From JBEKTW01 sp963727845 (GTDB lineage: Bacteria > Bacteroidota > Ignavibacteria > UBA10030 > SZUA-254), in the NCBI GenBank assembly GCA_963727845.1, contig CAVSHI010000001.1:434001-498000 (forward strand): DNA of 64,000 nt, given 5' to 3'. The notes under the pieces are model-generated. The model had not been told where the DNA came from. It did not search any database and saw only the letters and a program-made list of their open reading frames with translations. Below are positions 15,850 to 24,864 of the stretch, in pieces (position 1 is the first letter of the stretch; each line of letters begins with the position of its first letter). The translations under genes were made by a program, and so were the position numbers.

Positions 15850-18162
15850 ATGATCGGCAAACAAGAAGCACTGGACTATCACTCGATAGGACGCAGGGGA
15901 AAGATTGAAGTCGTTGCCAGCAAACCATGTCAGACACAGAGGGACCTTTCGCTCGCCTACACGCCGGGGGTTGCCACACCCTGCCTCGAGATCGAAAAGA
16001 ACCCGGAAGATGCCTACCTCTACACAGCAAAAGGCAATCTTGTTGCCGTGGTATCCAACGGCACGGCGGTGCTCGGGCTCGGAGACATCGGAGCCATGGC
16101 AGGGAAACCCGTGATGGAAGGCAAAGGAAACCTCTTTAAAAGGTTCGCCGACATTGACGTCTTCGATATCGAGCTGAATACACACGATGCCGATGAGATT
16201 ATCAAAACAGTGCAATTGCTTGAGCCGACATTTGGCGGCGTCAACCTTGAAGATATCAAAGCCCCGGAGTGTTTCTATATTGAGGAAACGCTGAAGAAAA
16301 CCATGAACATTCCTGTCTTCCACGATGACCAGCATGGAACCGCGATCATCAGCGGCGCCGCGCTGATCAACGCGCTCGAAATCGTTGGCAAGAAAATCAA
16401 GGATGTCAGGGTCGTGTTCAGCGGCGCCGGCGCGGCGGGAATCGCTTGCGCAAAATTCTATGAACGGCTCGGCGTGCAGCGGAAGAACATCATGCTGGTC
16501 GATACAAAAGGAGTTGTGTACAAAGGCCGCAAAGAAGGCATGAACCCGTACAAAGACATTTTTGCCGTCGATACGAACGCGCGATCGCTCGCCGACGCGA
16601 TGAAGGGGGCGGATGTATTCTGCGGCGTTTCAGCGAAAGATATCGTAACGAAGGAGATGCTGAAATCGATGGCGGACAAGCCGATCGTGTTCGCGATGGC
16701 GAACCCCGACCCGGAAGTGACCTATGATACCGCCGTGGCGGCCCGTGATGATATCATTATGGCTACGGGACGGTCCGACTATCCGAACCAGGTGAACAAC
16801 GTTCTTGGATTTCCGTTCATCTTCCGCGGCGCTCTCGATGTTCGCGCCAGCGCAATCAACGATGAGATGAAAGTCGCCGCGTCGAATGCTCTGGCAAAAC
16901 TCACGAAGGAAGATGTGCCCGACTCCGTGATTCGGGCCTACGGCGGCAAACGCATTGAGTTCGGAAAAGAGTACATCATTCCCAAGCCCTTCGACCCGCG
17001 CGTGTTGCTATGGGAAGCAACGGCGGTCGCGAAAGCGGCAATCGACACGGGCGTGGCGCGCAAACCTTTCAAGGATATTGAAGCGTACAAAGACTCGTTG
17101 GAAGCGCGGCTCGGGAAATCACGCGAAGTCATGCGGTCATTTGTCCACAAAGCTCAGGCAGAGCCGAAGCGTATTGTGTTCCCTGAAGGTGAAGAGGAAA
17201 AGATTCTCCGCGCTGCGGCGATTATTGTCGACGAGAAGATCGCCCAACCGATCCTTCTCGGAAGCCGGACGTTGATACACCAGCGTATCAAGGATTTGGG
17301 GCTGGATCTGGAAGGGGTCGAGATTATCAATCCTTCCAAGTCGCCCAAGCTCGATGACTACATTACAGGATATTATAAGGAGCGCCAGCGGAAAGGGACT
17401 ACCCGCTTCGATGCCGAACGCCATCTGAAGATGCACAACATCTTCGGAATGGTGATGGTCGAACGGGGAGATGCGGACGGTCTGATTTCCGGATTGACGC
17501 AGCATTACCCGGATACAGTCCGCCCGGCTCTGCAAATCATCGGAAAGAAGGAAGGGGTGAGCAAGATCGCCGGTCTCTATATGCTCATTTTCAAGAACCA
17601 GACGATCTTTGTGGCCGATGCAACGGTCAATATCGAGCCCACGGCGGATGAGCTGGCTGAAATTGCCATCCTTGCAGCAGAAAAAGTGAAGCAGCTTTCC
17701 ATTGAGCCCCGTATCGCGATGCTCTCGTTCAGCAACTTCGGCAGCACAAAGCATCCGCTCGTGGAGAAAGTCCAGCAAGCCGTGAAGCTGGTACGGCAGC
17801 GTGCACCCCATCTCGTCATCGACGGTGAGATGCAGGCGGATACCGCGGTGGTGCCTGAAATCGTCAATGAGTTCTATCCCTTTAGCACGGTGAAAGGAGA
17901 TGCGAATGTGCTTATTTGCCCCGACCTTACCTCGGCAAATATCACCTACAAACTGCTCTCCCGTCTCGGCGGTGCGACGGCGATCGGCCCCATCCTGGTC
18001 GGCATTCGTAAGCCGGTGTACCTCCTCATCCCGAGCAACGATGTTAGTGATATCGTCAACATCACGGCTATGGCGGTGTTCGAGGCGCAGCTGGAAACGA
18101 AGCAGGGCGCTGCGGCTGGAACTATGAAGAAGAAGAACGATTCGAAAACAAGGAACCGGTAG
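15850..18162 (+). CDS. maeB: NADP-dependent malic enzyme with phosphotransacetylase-like C-terminal domain
   Basis: 770 residues, close to E. coli MaeB (759). The malic-enzyme half (about 1-420) has SLAYTPGVA, GNGT-like VSNGTAVLGLGDIG, HDDQHGTAI and the nucleotide motif FSGAGAAGIA. The C-terminal half (about 430-755) is phosphotransacetylase-like with VFPEGEEEKILRAA, SNFGSTKHPLVEKVQQA and DGEMQADTAVVPEI. In MaeB this part is catalytically silent and senses acetyl-CoA. The reaction is oxidative decarboxylation of malate to pyruvate. It precedes the 2-oxoacid:ferredoxin oxidoreductase genes on the same strand, tying pyruvate and TCA-cycle pools together. Confidence 0.95.
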   Translation: MIGKQEALDYHSIGRRGKIEVVASKPCQTQRDLSLAYTPGVATPCLEIEKNPEDAYLYTAKGNLVAVVSNGTAVLGLGDIGAMAGKPVMEGKGNLFKRFADIDVFDIELNTHDADEIIKTVQLLEPTFGGVNLEDIKAPECFYIEETLKKTMNIPVFHDDQHGTAIISGAALINALEIVGKKIKDVRVVFSGAGAAGIACAKFYERLGVQRKNIMLVDTKGVVYKGRKEGMNPYKDIFAVDTNARSLADAMKGADVFCGVSAKDIVTKEMLKSMADKPIVFAMANPDPEVTYDTAVAARDDIIMATGRSDYPNQVNNVLGFPFIFRGALDVRASAINDEMKVAASNALAKLTKEDVPDSVIRAYGGKRIEFGKEYIIPKPFDPRVLLWEATAVAKAAIDTGVARKPFKDIEAYKDSLEARLGKSREVMRSFVHKAQAEPKRIVFPEGEEEKILRAAAIIVDEKIAQPILLGSRTLIHQRIKDLGLDLEGVEIINPSKSPKLDDYITGYYKERQRKGTTRFDAERHLKMHNIFGMVMVERGDADGLISGLTQHYPDTVRPALQIIGKKEGVSKIAGLYMLIFKNQTIFVADATVNIEPTADELAEIAILAAEKVKQLSIEPRIAMLSFSNFGSTKHPLVEKVQQAVKLVRQRAPHLVIDGEMQADTAVVPEIVNEFYPFSTVKGDANVLICPDLTSANITYKLLSRLGGATAIGPILVGIRKPVYLLIPSNDVSDIVNITAMAVFEAQLETKQGAAAGTMKKKNDSKTRNR

Positions 18163-18188
18163 CATCATAGAATACTCCAGGGCGAGCG

Positions 18189-18473
18189 ATGCATATAAAG
18201 ATAGTAGGATTTCCGTGCGCAAGAGTTGAGCAGACGCTCATGAATGCCCATGCCGCGGTTGGTGAATTTGCAATGAAACTCAAAGTCCATTGGATCGGAG
18301 ACATCCTCGAGGTCGCACGGATGGGAGGCGTTTCAACTCCGACCGTGATCGTCAACGAGAAGCTCAAATCATCCGGACGTATTCCCAGTGTATATGAAAT
18401 CGCCTGCTGGATTGAAGAGGAGCTGGCCGGTCAACTGCGGCCGGATGAAGTTGAGGAAGGAGTTGCAGCGTAG
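18189..18473 (+). CDS. thioredoxin-fold small protein with a single cysteine
   Basis: 94 residues resembling the small redox-disulfide thioredoxin family (MHIKIVGFPCARVEQTLMNA, then VSTPTVIVNEKLKSSGRIPS with the cis-Pro). The usual CPxC site is reduced to one cysteine, FPC, with a second cysteine much later (IACWIEEE). It may act as a monothiol protein or a scaffold. It sits 26 bp after maeB and about 100 bp before the oxidoreductase operon. Confidence 0.75.
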   Translation: MHIKIVGFPCARVEQTLMNAHAAVGEFAMKLKVHWIGDILEVARMGGVSTPTVIVNEKLKSSGRIPSVYEIACWIEEELAGQLRPDEVEEGVAA

Positions 18474-18580
18474 GAGTCGAAGGAAATAATCGCGCGGCCG
18501 GTACCCGGGCCGCGAGTGGAATGAGTTCCACGAGTGGAATAAATGACATAACGAGCGATGTAACATTTTAGGTGAATGAT

Positions 18581-18913
18581 ATGGCAAAAGTGCAGGGAAC
18601 AATCAGTATAAGCATCGATACGTGCAAGGGCTGCGAGCTCTGCATCGGCGCTTGTCCGCAGGAGAGCCTCGCAATGTCGAAGGACATCAACGCTCTCGGA
18701 TACCACTACGCAGTTCTCGTGCAGGACAATTGCACGGGGTGTGTGAACTGTGCTCTGGTCTGTCCCGATGCGGTCATCACGGTGTACCGGACAAAAAAGA
18801 GCTCATCGGCGGCGAAAGCCGGTGCGCGAGAACCGGTTGCCGTCATCAGCAACGTGAAAGGGAATATCAGGGTCAGTGTGGATGAAGTCCCGGAAGGGAG
18901 GGTGGATGTATGA
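18581..18913 (+). CDS. korD: 2-oxoacid:ferredoxin oxidoreductase, delta (ferredoxin) subunit
   Basis: 110 residues from the ATG at 18581; AGGTGA lies 5 bp upstream. An upstream GTG in frame at 18572 overlaps that site and is less likely. Two 4Fe-4S motifs are clear: CKGCELCIGACP and CTGCVNCALVCP. It carries electrons from the thiamine-diphosphate site to ferredoxin. The stop overlaps the next ATG (ATGA). Confidence 0.9.
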   Translation: MAKVQGTISISIDTCKGCELCIGACPQESLAMSKDINALGYHYAVLVQDNCTGCVNCALVCPDAVITVYRTKKSSSAAKAGAREPVAVISNVKGNIRVSVDEVPEGRVDV

Positions 18914-20007
18914 GTGACACTCGATTAATGAAAGGGAACGAAGCGCTGGCAGAAGCCGTCATCCGCTCCGGTTGTCAGGGATATTTCGGCTACCCGATTA
19001 CTCCCCAATCGGAGATTCTGGAATACCTGGCGGATGAGGGCAGAAAACGCGGCATGGTCGTCATGCAGGTCGAAAGTGAACTCGCGGCCATCAACATGAT
19101 CTACGGCGGCGCCGGGGCCGGGGCCCGTGTCATGACGTCATCCTCAAGTCCCGGCATAAGTTTGATGCAGGAAGGTCTCTCGTACATTGCCTGTGCCGAA
19201 TTGCCCTGTCTCGTTGTCAACGTGAACCGCGGAGGGCCCGGACTCGGAACAATCCAGCCCTCGCAGGGAGATTATTTTCAATCAACAAAAGGCGGCGGAC
19301 ACGGTGATTATCATCTCATCGTGCTGGCGCCGGCCAGTGTGCAGGAAATGGCGGATTTTGTGTACGATGCCTTCGACCTCGCCGACAAGTATCGAAACCC
19401 CGTGATGATACTCGCCGACGGGGCGCTCGGACAGATGATGGAGAAGGTTACTTTCAAGACGTACGACCCGAAGGAACATGCGGTCGCCAAGCCCTGGGCT
19501 ACTACCGGCAAACCCCCGACCCGCGAACGGAACATTGTGACATCGCTTCACATCCAGCCGGAAAAAATGGAAGCGATCAACCTGCATCTGCAGGAAAAAT
19601 ATGACCGGGTGCGTCGTGAAGAAGTCAGATACCAGCTCGTCTCCGCAGATGACGCAGAGATCCTGGTGGTCGGGTACGGCCTTTCCGCGCGCATTTGTCA
19701 TCGTGCCGTCGAGCTTGCGCGTCATCGCGGATTGCCGGTCGGCATGATGCGGCCAATTACTCTGTTCCCGTATCCTTACAATGTTCTTCGCGAGATGCGG
19801 AAACGACTGAGCGGAGTCCTGGTGGTGGAATTGAATTCGGGTCAGATGGTGGAAGATGTCCGTCTCGCAATCGAGGGTCACGTGCCCGTGGAATTCTTCG
19901 GCCGGATGGGCGGTATTATCCCCTCGCCGGAGGACGTGCTTGAGAAAATTGTTCAAATGATGGACCGTGTGAATGTCAAACAAGTCGAGGAAGAATCCCA
20001 TGCCTGA
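18910..20007 (+). CDS. korA: 2-oxoacid:ferredoxin oxidoreductase, alpha subunit (KorA/VorB type)
   Basis: 365 residues. Features are GNEALAEAVIRSGCQGYFGYPITPQSE, VMTSSSSPGISLMQEG, NVNRGGPGLGTIQPSQGDY and the C-terminal VVELNSGQMVEDVRLAI. This is the pyrimidine-binding subunit of CoA-dependent oxidation of 2-oxoglutarate or branched-chain 2-oxoacids. Sequence alone does not settle the substrate. It is translationally coupled on both sides and overlaps the beta gene. Confidence 0.9.
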   Translation: MSDTRLMKGNEALAEAVIRSGCQGYFGYPITPQSEILEYLADEGRKRGMVVMQVESELAAINMIYGGAGAGARVMTSSSSPGISLMQEGLSYIACAELPCLVVNVNRGGPGLGTIQPSQGDYFQSTKGGGHGDYHLIVLAPASVQEMADFVYDAFDLADKYRNPVMILADGALGQMMEKVTFKTYDPKEHAVAKPWATTGKPPTRERNIVTSLHIQPEKMEAINLHLQEKYDRVRREEVRYQLVSADDAEILVVGYGLSARICHRAVELARHRGLPVGMMRPITLFPYPYNVLREMRKRLSGVLVVELNSGQMVEDVRLAIEGHVPVEFFGRMGGIIPSPEDVLEKIVQMMDRVNVKQVEEESHA

Positions 20008-20809
20008 TACAATGGTCACACAGAATGGTCTTGAGGTTGTCTGGGAAAAGCCGGAGACGTTGACCGAGACAAAGTTGCACTATTGCCCGGGCTGCAGCCA
20101 CGGTGTCGTTCACAAGATCCTTATGGAAGTCGTTCAGGACTTGAACATCCAAAGCGATACGATTGGCGTCGCCCCGGTAGGGTGTTCGGTTTTCGCCTAC
20201 CAGTATCTGGATGTTGATATGCAGGAAGCAGCGCACGGGCGCGCCGCCGCTGTTGCAACAGGGATTAAACGGATGCTTCCCCACAAATATGTTTTTTCGT
20301 ATCAGGGTGACGGTGACCTGGCGGCAATCGGAACCGGGGAAACAATCCACGCTGCAAATCGCGGAGAAAATATCCTGGTCATCTTCATCAACAACGCGAT
20401 TTACGGCATGACCGGCGGACAGATGGCCCCCACGACAATTCTGGGGATGAAAACGAGCACAACCCCTGAAGGTCGCAACACGGAGACGCAGGGATTTCCG
20501 TTTAGAATCACTGAGTTGATTGCCATGTTGCCCGGGGCGCATTTTGTTACCCGGCAGGCTGTTCATACGCCGAACACCGTACGGCAATTCAAAAAAGCGG
20601 TCACGAAGTCGTTCCAGTATCAGAAGGAGAAAAAAGGGTACTGCCTCATTGAAGTCGTTTCAAACTGTCCGTCCGGATGGAAAATGACACCTCCGGAGGC
20701 AAACAAGTGGATGGAACAGAATATGTTCCCGGTCTATCCGCTTGGCGATCTGAAAGTTGACGGAAAGCTGGTGGAAAAGCGTCCACCCGCGCCGGCAGCC
20801 AAGAACTAA
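20000..20809 (+). CDS. korB: 2-oxoacid:ferredoxin oxidoreductase, beta (thiamine diphosphate) subunit
   Basis: 269 residues from the ATG at 20000, which has GAGGAAG upstream; an in-frame ATG at 19973 is also possible. The thiamine-diphosphate motif is YQGDGDLAAIGTGETIHAANRGENILVIFINN (GDGD...NN), and the N-terminal CPGCSHG is characteristic. It decarboxylates the 2-oxoacid. It overlaps the alpha gene by 8 bases, and the two should assemble with korC and korD. Confidence 0.92.
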   Translation: MPDTMVTQNGLEVVWEKPETLTETKLHYCPGCSHGVVHKILMEVVQDLNIQSDTIGVAPVGCSVFAYQYLDVDMQEAAHGRAAAVATGIKRMLPHKYVFSYQGDGDLAAIGTGETIHAANRGENILVIFINNAIYGMTGGQMAPTTILGMKTSTTPEGRNTETQGFPFRITELIAMLPGAHFVTRQAVHTPNTVRQFKKAVTKSFQYQKEKKGYCLIEVVSNCPSGWKMTPPEANKWMEQNMFPVYPLGDLKVDGKLVEKRPPAPAAKN

Positions 20810-20854
20810 GAACCGACAACCAAGAACCAACAACCAACAACCAAGAACCCAAAA
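20810..20854. repeat. degenerate AAGAACCAACAACC array
   Basis: Short tandem run of imperfect 7-8-base units (AGAACC, GACAACC, AACAACC, AAGAACC) between the beta and gamma genes. Same low-complexity family as 63375-63514; a CAGAAGTCAG variant occurs at 31280-31338, 31424-31520 and 58596-58663. Confidence 0.65.
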
Positions 20855-21412
20855 ATGACACACGAAATCTTATTCGCCGGATTTGGAGGCCAGGGCGTTC
20901 TCTCGATGGGAATGACGCTCGCGTATGCAGGAATGTTGGAAAACAAGGAAATTTCCTGGATGCCCTCATATGGACCGGAGATGCGCGGGGGTACGGCAAA
21001 CTGTGTCGTGATCATCTCCAAGTCGGCAATTAGCTCGCCGATTGTCACGCGATTCGACGCGGTGGTGGCGTTGAACCAGCCGTCGGTGGACAAGTTCGAA
21101 AAAGCCGTCAAGCCGAACGGCATACTGATCTACGAGAGCGGAAACGTGATCATTCCCCCTTCGCGCACTGATCTGACGATCGTGCCGGTTCCCGCGGAAC
21201 TCGAAGCGCTGAAGCTAAAGAATTCGAAAGTAAAAAACATGATCATGCTCGGCGCATTCCTCAATGTTTGCCAGGTTGTGAGCATCGCATCGGTCGTCAA
21301 AGCCCTTGAGGAAGTGCTCCCTGAACGGTATCATCATTTGCTGGAAGTCAACCGGCGGGCCCTCGAATGCGGTGAGCAGCTTGTTGTCGAGGCGGCAACG
21401 CCCATAGCATGA
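20855..21412 (+). CDS. korC: 2-oxoacid:ferredoxin oxidoreductase, gamma subunit
   Basis: 185 residues: MTHEILFAGFGGQGVLSMG at the N-terminus and SYGPEMRGGTANCVVIIS, both diagnostic of the gamma domain. It completes a DABC set. It is separated from the beta gene by a 45-bp low-complexity array, so it remains in the operon. Confidence 0.92.
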   Translation: MTHEILFAGFGGQGVLSMGMTLAYAGMLENKEISWMPSYGPEMRGGTANCVVIISKSAISSPIVTRFDAVVALNQPSVDKFEKAVKPNGILIYESGNVIIPPSRTDLTIVPVPAELEALKLKNSKVKNMIMLGAFLNVCQVVSIASVVKALEEVLPERYHHLLEVNRRALECGEQLVVEAATPIA

Positions 21413-21505
21413 TGGGGAAGACCACGCGCCGGGCGAATACGTGAACAACGAATTTATGCAATTGTCAGGAATCGATGTTGATTAGGTACATCCGAGGAGA
21501 ATGAT

Positions 21506-21766
21506 ATGCTCAAGCCACCGACAGTCTGCACGCACACGTGCAAAGAGTACTGCACAGCGCTCGAACTCGCCGCGCTCCGTGAGAAGGAAGCAATTCTCGA
21601 ATACGGGGCCCTTCGTGACGAGTGCAGTTATCCGGACATCAAAACCATGCTCAACGAGCTGATCATTGAACGGAAGAAATCCATCGAGCTGCTTGAACGG
21701 ACAAAAGAAGCGATCCGGACGAAATTCGATGTCCTCGACCAGGTCCGCGAGGGATTTGAGACGTGA
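21506..21766 (+). CDS. small helical protein with N-terminal cysteines, unknown function
   Basis: 86 residues, not recognised. Three cysteines at regular spacing near the start (CTHTCKEYC, residues 8-16), then a charged helical pair (LREKEAILEYGALRDEC and LNELIIERKKSIELLERTKEAIR) reminiscent of ferritin-like or rubrerythrin-type helices, without an obvious full metal site. AGGAGA precedes the ATG. It lies between the oxidoreductase operon and the radical-SAM-like cluster and could belong to either. Confidence 0.65.
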   Translation: MLKPPTVCTHTCKEYCTALELAALREKEAILEYGALRDECSYPDIKTMLNELIIERKKSIELLERTKEAIRTKFDVLDQVREGFET

Positions 21767-21915
21767 ACGAATGATGTGATTACAGGCCGGATGTTCTCCC
21801 GGCAGGCTGAAGCAGTCGCAGGCGTGAACCTGCGTTCCGGACAGAAGTGAGTAACGGGCTTTAAACAATCAACCGATTTGTTCTTTGCGTGAATAATTGA
21901 TTTGATGGGGTGTCC

Positions 21916-22929
21916 ATGAACATCAAAAATGAATATTCCGGAGATGAATTTCGCCCGCGTCTGTTGCTGTGGCAACTTACGCCGGATCATAGCGAAGTCC
22001 CTGTCCCCGGACGTGCGGGACTCTCCGAACAACCCACCGATGGCATCCTTTCCACCAGCGAATGCCTGTTAATCCTCGAGAACATCGCCTACACAGCCAA
22101 GCCGATCATCGTTTTTACCGGTCCGGATATTCTCCGGCGGCCGGATTTGTTTGGCATTGTGGAGTACGGAATTGCTCTCGGATTAAAGATCATCATTGAA
22201 ACATCTCCGCACGACGTTACCGACTCATTAATACGCAAGTTCTCGGTTTTCGGACCCAAGGTCTTCCGCATCCTCCTCGACGGCTGCATCGTCGAAAATG
22301 CGGATACGAGATACAATCACACGCCGGAATTTGTTGCTCTCGGGGAAAAAATCCGGCGGTTGCGGGATGAGGGATTCGAGATTCATCTCGGTGTCACGAT
22401 CCATCGACCGGATATCAGGGAACTCGCCTTCGATTGGGACTACGCATTCCGTATGGCGGCGAACGGCCTGTATGCCCATCTCTCATTTGATGAAGATGTG
22501 GATTCGAAAAAGTACCGCGAAGCAAACCTGGAAACTCCGGACGAATTAATTCAGACGATTGCGCGGATGAAACAGTTCAGCCCCGAAAAAATGTACATCT
22601 CACCTCAATGCATAAAGTATGGCATCGTGCGCGATGACCAGGAGGAACTGTTCGGCGATAGCCAGAACGGTGCATTCGAATGGAAACATTCGTGCCTGGC
22701 AGGGAAAACCTTTGCATACATAAATCATGAAGGACAGGTCCAGGTCTGTTCCGGCATGAGCATTGAGTGCGGAAACCTCAGGACGAACAACTACGATTTC
22801 AAAAAGATTTGGTGTGAGTCGGACGTATTCAGGCAGATCAGGCAGTCCACGCTCTTATGTTCTGAGATGCGGGCAGAGTTTAAATCATTCCGTGTCGACA
22901 ACCCCGTACGAATGGAGGGCCGGCGATGA
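21916..22929 (+). CDS. degenerate radical-SAM/SPASM-like protein lacking the cluster cysteines
   Basis: 337 residues from the ATG at 21916 (a GTG two codons earlier is possible). The backbone follows PqqE/NirJ-like radical SAM proteins: RLLLWQLT at the start, then a helix after STSECLLILENIA, IIVFTG and LRRPDLFGIVEYGIALGL. The CxxxCxxC that should follow RLLLWQLT is replaced by PDHSEVPVPGRAG with no cysteine, and GGEPLLR reads GPDILRR. The C-terminal SPASM-like part keeps cysteines (HSCLAGK, VQVCSGMSIECGNLR). It should therefore not cleave SAM and may be a scaffold or partner of the true radical SAM protein at 24865. Its stop overlaps the next start. Confidence 0.7.
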   Translation: MNIKNEYSGDEFRPRLLLWQLTPDHSEVPVPGRAGLSEQPTDGILSTSECLLILENIAYTAKPIIVFTGPDILRRPDLFGIVEYGIALGLKIIIETSPHDVTDSLIRKFSVFGPKVFRILLDGCIVENADTRYNHTPEFVALGEKIRRLRDEGFEIHLGVTIHRPDIRELAFDWDYAFRMAANGLYAHLSFDEDVDSKKYREANLETPDELIQTIARMKQFSPEKMYISPQCIKYGIVRDDQEELFGDSQNGAFEWKHSCLAGKTFAYINHEGQVQVCSGMSIECGNLRTNNYDFKKIWCESDVFRQIRQSTLLCSEMRAEFKSFRVDNPVRMEGRR

Positions 22930-24236
22930 AAAAGAAAAGCAAACGTCATAGTACGTATTCATTGCAGACGAGACTGATTTATGGAAAGCCCGTAAGCAAG
23001 AGCTGGGACTACGCTCATCATGTTATTCCCCCCATTTCATCCTCGTCGACATTCCGCCTCGACACGGCAAAACGCGGAGCGCAGGGCTTTGCCGACTTTG
23101 CCCATCACGGCGATGGTACGCTGCCCGGGTCCCGCGCTCCCATTCACATATACGACCGTCTGGGCGAGCCCAACAAGGAACTGCTGGAAGAGAATCTCGC
23201 AGCCGCGGAAAACGGAGAGATGGCCGTGACATTCTGCACCGGCATGGCGGCGATTTCTGCCGTCCTTGGCGCTTTGAGCGCAACAGGGGACGAAATTATC
23301 GCGCATAAGATTCTCTACGGGTGCACGTATTCGCTTCTCACCAACTGGTATCCACGCTACAAGATCAGCACCAAATTCATCGACCTCAAGAGTGCCGACG
23401 CACTTCGCGGCCACATCACCGACCGGACGCGGATTGTGTATTTCGAAACCCCCGTCAACCCGACACTCGATTTGATCGACATCGCTGCCGTGGTCGATAT
23501 CGTCAAGGAGGCAAACAAACGGAGAACGCCGGCGAGAAGAATTTTCGTTGTTATCGATAATACGTTTGCCAGTCCATTCTGTCAACGCCCGCTGGAACTC
23601 GGAGCGGATTTTTCCGTCAGCTCACTCACAAAAGCGATCTGCGGATTCGGGACCGACATGGGCGGCGTTGTCGTCGGACCACAATGGGCTAACGACATCA
23701 TCATGCTGTATCGGAAGGATTTCGGCGGTGCGCTCGCAGCGAAAAGCGCCTGGCCAATCATGGTCTACGGGCTGGCGAGTCTCCCGACGCGGGTCAGACA
23801 GCAAATGACTTCAGCGGCGGAGATCGCGACGTTTCTCGAAAACGACCCGCGTGTCAAGTTTGTTAGCTATCCAGGATTGCAGTCTTTTCCCCAGCGCGAA
23901 CTTGCCCAGCGGCAGATGCGGGATTTTGACGGAAACTTTGCCCCGGGAAGCCTTCTCTATTTTGCCCTGAATGGGAAGACGCCGAAATTGAGACACGACA
24001 ACGGAGAGAGGTTCATTGACTATCTGGCGAAGCATGCCTATGCCGTCACTCTCGCCGTCAGTCTAGGCCACATTCGTACCCTCGTGGAGCATCCAAGCTC
24101 GATGACGCATTCTGCGATTCCGTTAGAGGAACAAGTGAAGAGCGGCATGGACCCCGGCGGCATCCGGCTCTCCATCGGCCTAGAGGCGCCGAGCGATTTG
24201 CTCCATGATATTTCAGAAGCGTTGGAACATCTTTGA
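22926..24236 (+). CDS. Cys/Met-metabolism PLP-dependent enzyme (cystathionine gamma-synthase / methionine gamma-lyase family)
   Basis: 436 residues, fold type I. PLP motifs are TFCTGMAAISAVLGAL, VYFETPVNPTLDLIDI, VVIDNTFASPFCQRPLELGADFSVSSLTK (Schiff-base Lys at its end) and the C-terminal HIRTLVEHPSSMTH plus GIRLSIGLE. Possible reactions include gamma-lyase or sulfhydrylase on O-acyl-homoserine, homocysteine or methionine; not resolvable here. An insertion around 60-75 (ADFAHHGDGTLPGSRAP) is longer than in MetB. It overlaps the pseudo-radical-SAM gene by 4 bases, implying coupled synthesis. Confidence 0.88.
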   Translation: MKKKSKRHSTYSLQTRLIYGKPVSKSWDYAHHVIPPISSSSTFRLDTAKRGAQGFADFAHHGDGTLPGSRAPIHIYDRLGEPNKELLEENLAAAENGEMAVTFCTGMAAISAVLGALSATGDEIIAHKILYGCTYSLLTNWYPRYKISTKFIDLKSADALRGHITDRTRIVYFETPVNPTLDLIDIAAVVDIVKEANKRRTPARRIFVVIDNTFASPFCQRPLELGADFSVSSLTKAICGFGTDMGGVVVGPQWANDIIMLYRKDFGGALAAKSAWPIMVYGLASLPTRVRQQMTSAAEIATFLENDPRVKFVSYPGLQSFPQRELAQRQMRDFDGNFAPGSLLYFALNGKTPKLRHDNGERFIDYLAKHAYAVTLAVSLGHIRTLVEHPSSMTHSAIPLEEQVKSGMDPGGIRLSIGLEAPSDLLHDISEALEHL

Positions 24237-24258
24237 TGTTGCTATTGTGCCCGGTGGC

Positions 24259-24380
24259 CTCGTTCCCAAATTCCATTTGGGAACGTTCAATGCAGTCTCG
24301 CAGGTCTGACGGATCGCTGGGTAGGCGGGTTGCCGTCCACGAAGGCTTGGTCCGTTCCCAAGCGGGAGCTTGGGAACGAG
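24259..24380. repeat. dispersed GTTCCCAA/TTGGGAAC hairpin repeat
   Basis: Two hairpins (CTCGTTCCCAAA...TTTGGGAACG and CCGTTCCCAAG...CTTGGGAACGAG) bracket about 65 bp. Same family as 6860-6995. It separates the PLP gene from the Cys-rich gene. Confidence 0.6.
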
Positions 24381-24414
24381 CGGTGGTCGGGGGAATACAA
24401 TTATGGGGATACTC

Positions 24415-24762
24415 ATGAATAATACGAAGACATATTCGATTGATGAGAGCTGGGAAGAAATCAGTTCCAGGATTTGTTCGAAGTGTATTGACGGTGACGG
24501 ACACGGGAATTGCCGTCTTGCCTCAGGTCAGAGATGCGAGCTGAAAGAACGGTTTCCACGGATCGTTGAGACCATCGCTTCCGTCCAGAGCGACAACATG
24601 GAACCGTATATTGAAGCGTTAAGAAAAAATATCTGCGCTGAATGTGTTCGCCGGATGCCCGATGGAGCCTGCCGGTTTCGTACTACCCTTGAATGCGGAC
24701 TCGACCGTTATTTTCCGCTGATCGTGGAGGTTATCGAAGGAATGTCGGTCCTGCAAAAATGA
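24415..24762 (+). CDS. internally duplicated Cys-rich small protein, unknown function
   Basis: 115 residues from the ATG at 24415 (an in-frame ATG lies at 24403). Two homologous halves: ICSKCIDGDGHGNC-x7-C-x-L...RFPRIVETI (about 16-52) and ICAECVRRMPDGAC-x7-C-x-LDRYFPLIVEVIEG (about 73-110). Each has CxxC, then C and C, enough for one zinc or Fe-S cluster per half. It is followed within about 100 bp by a radical SAM gene. Proteins of this pattern exist in several phyla without an assigned role. Confidence 0.75.
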   Translation: MNNTKTYSIDESWEEISSRICSKCIDGDGHGNCRLASGQRCELKERFPRIVETIASVQSDNMEPYIEALRKNICAECVRRMPDGACRFRTTLECGLDRYFPLIVEVIEGMSVLQK

Positions 24763-24864
24763 ATGGAATGAGCGGGGGTGGATGCCCACGAGGATGTTCA
24801 CGGGTATTGGCCCCGGGATCGAGAACGGAATTTGTCGAATCGAGAATTAACAGGAGAGAATGGC

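Noticed and set aside
17137..18222. 361-codon minus-strand frame across the malic enzyme gene
   Set aside because: Antisense to a fully conserved protein, with His/Arg-rich shadow composition.
20646..20999. Minus-strand frame containing GSWLLVVGSWLSVLSSWLP
   Set aside because: Translation artefact of the degenerate AAGAACCAACAACC array, not a membrane protein.
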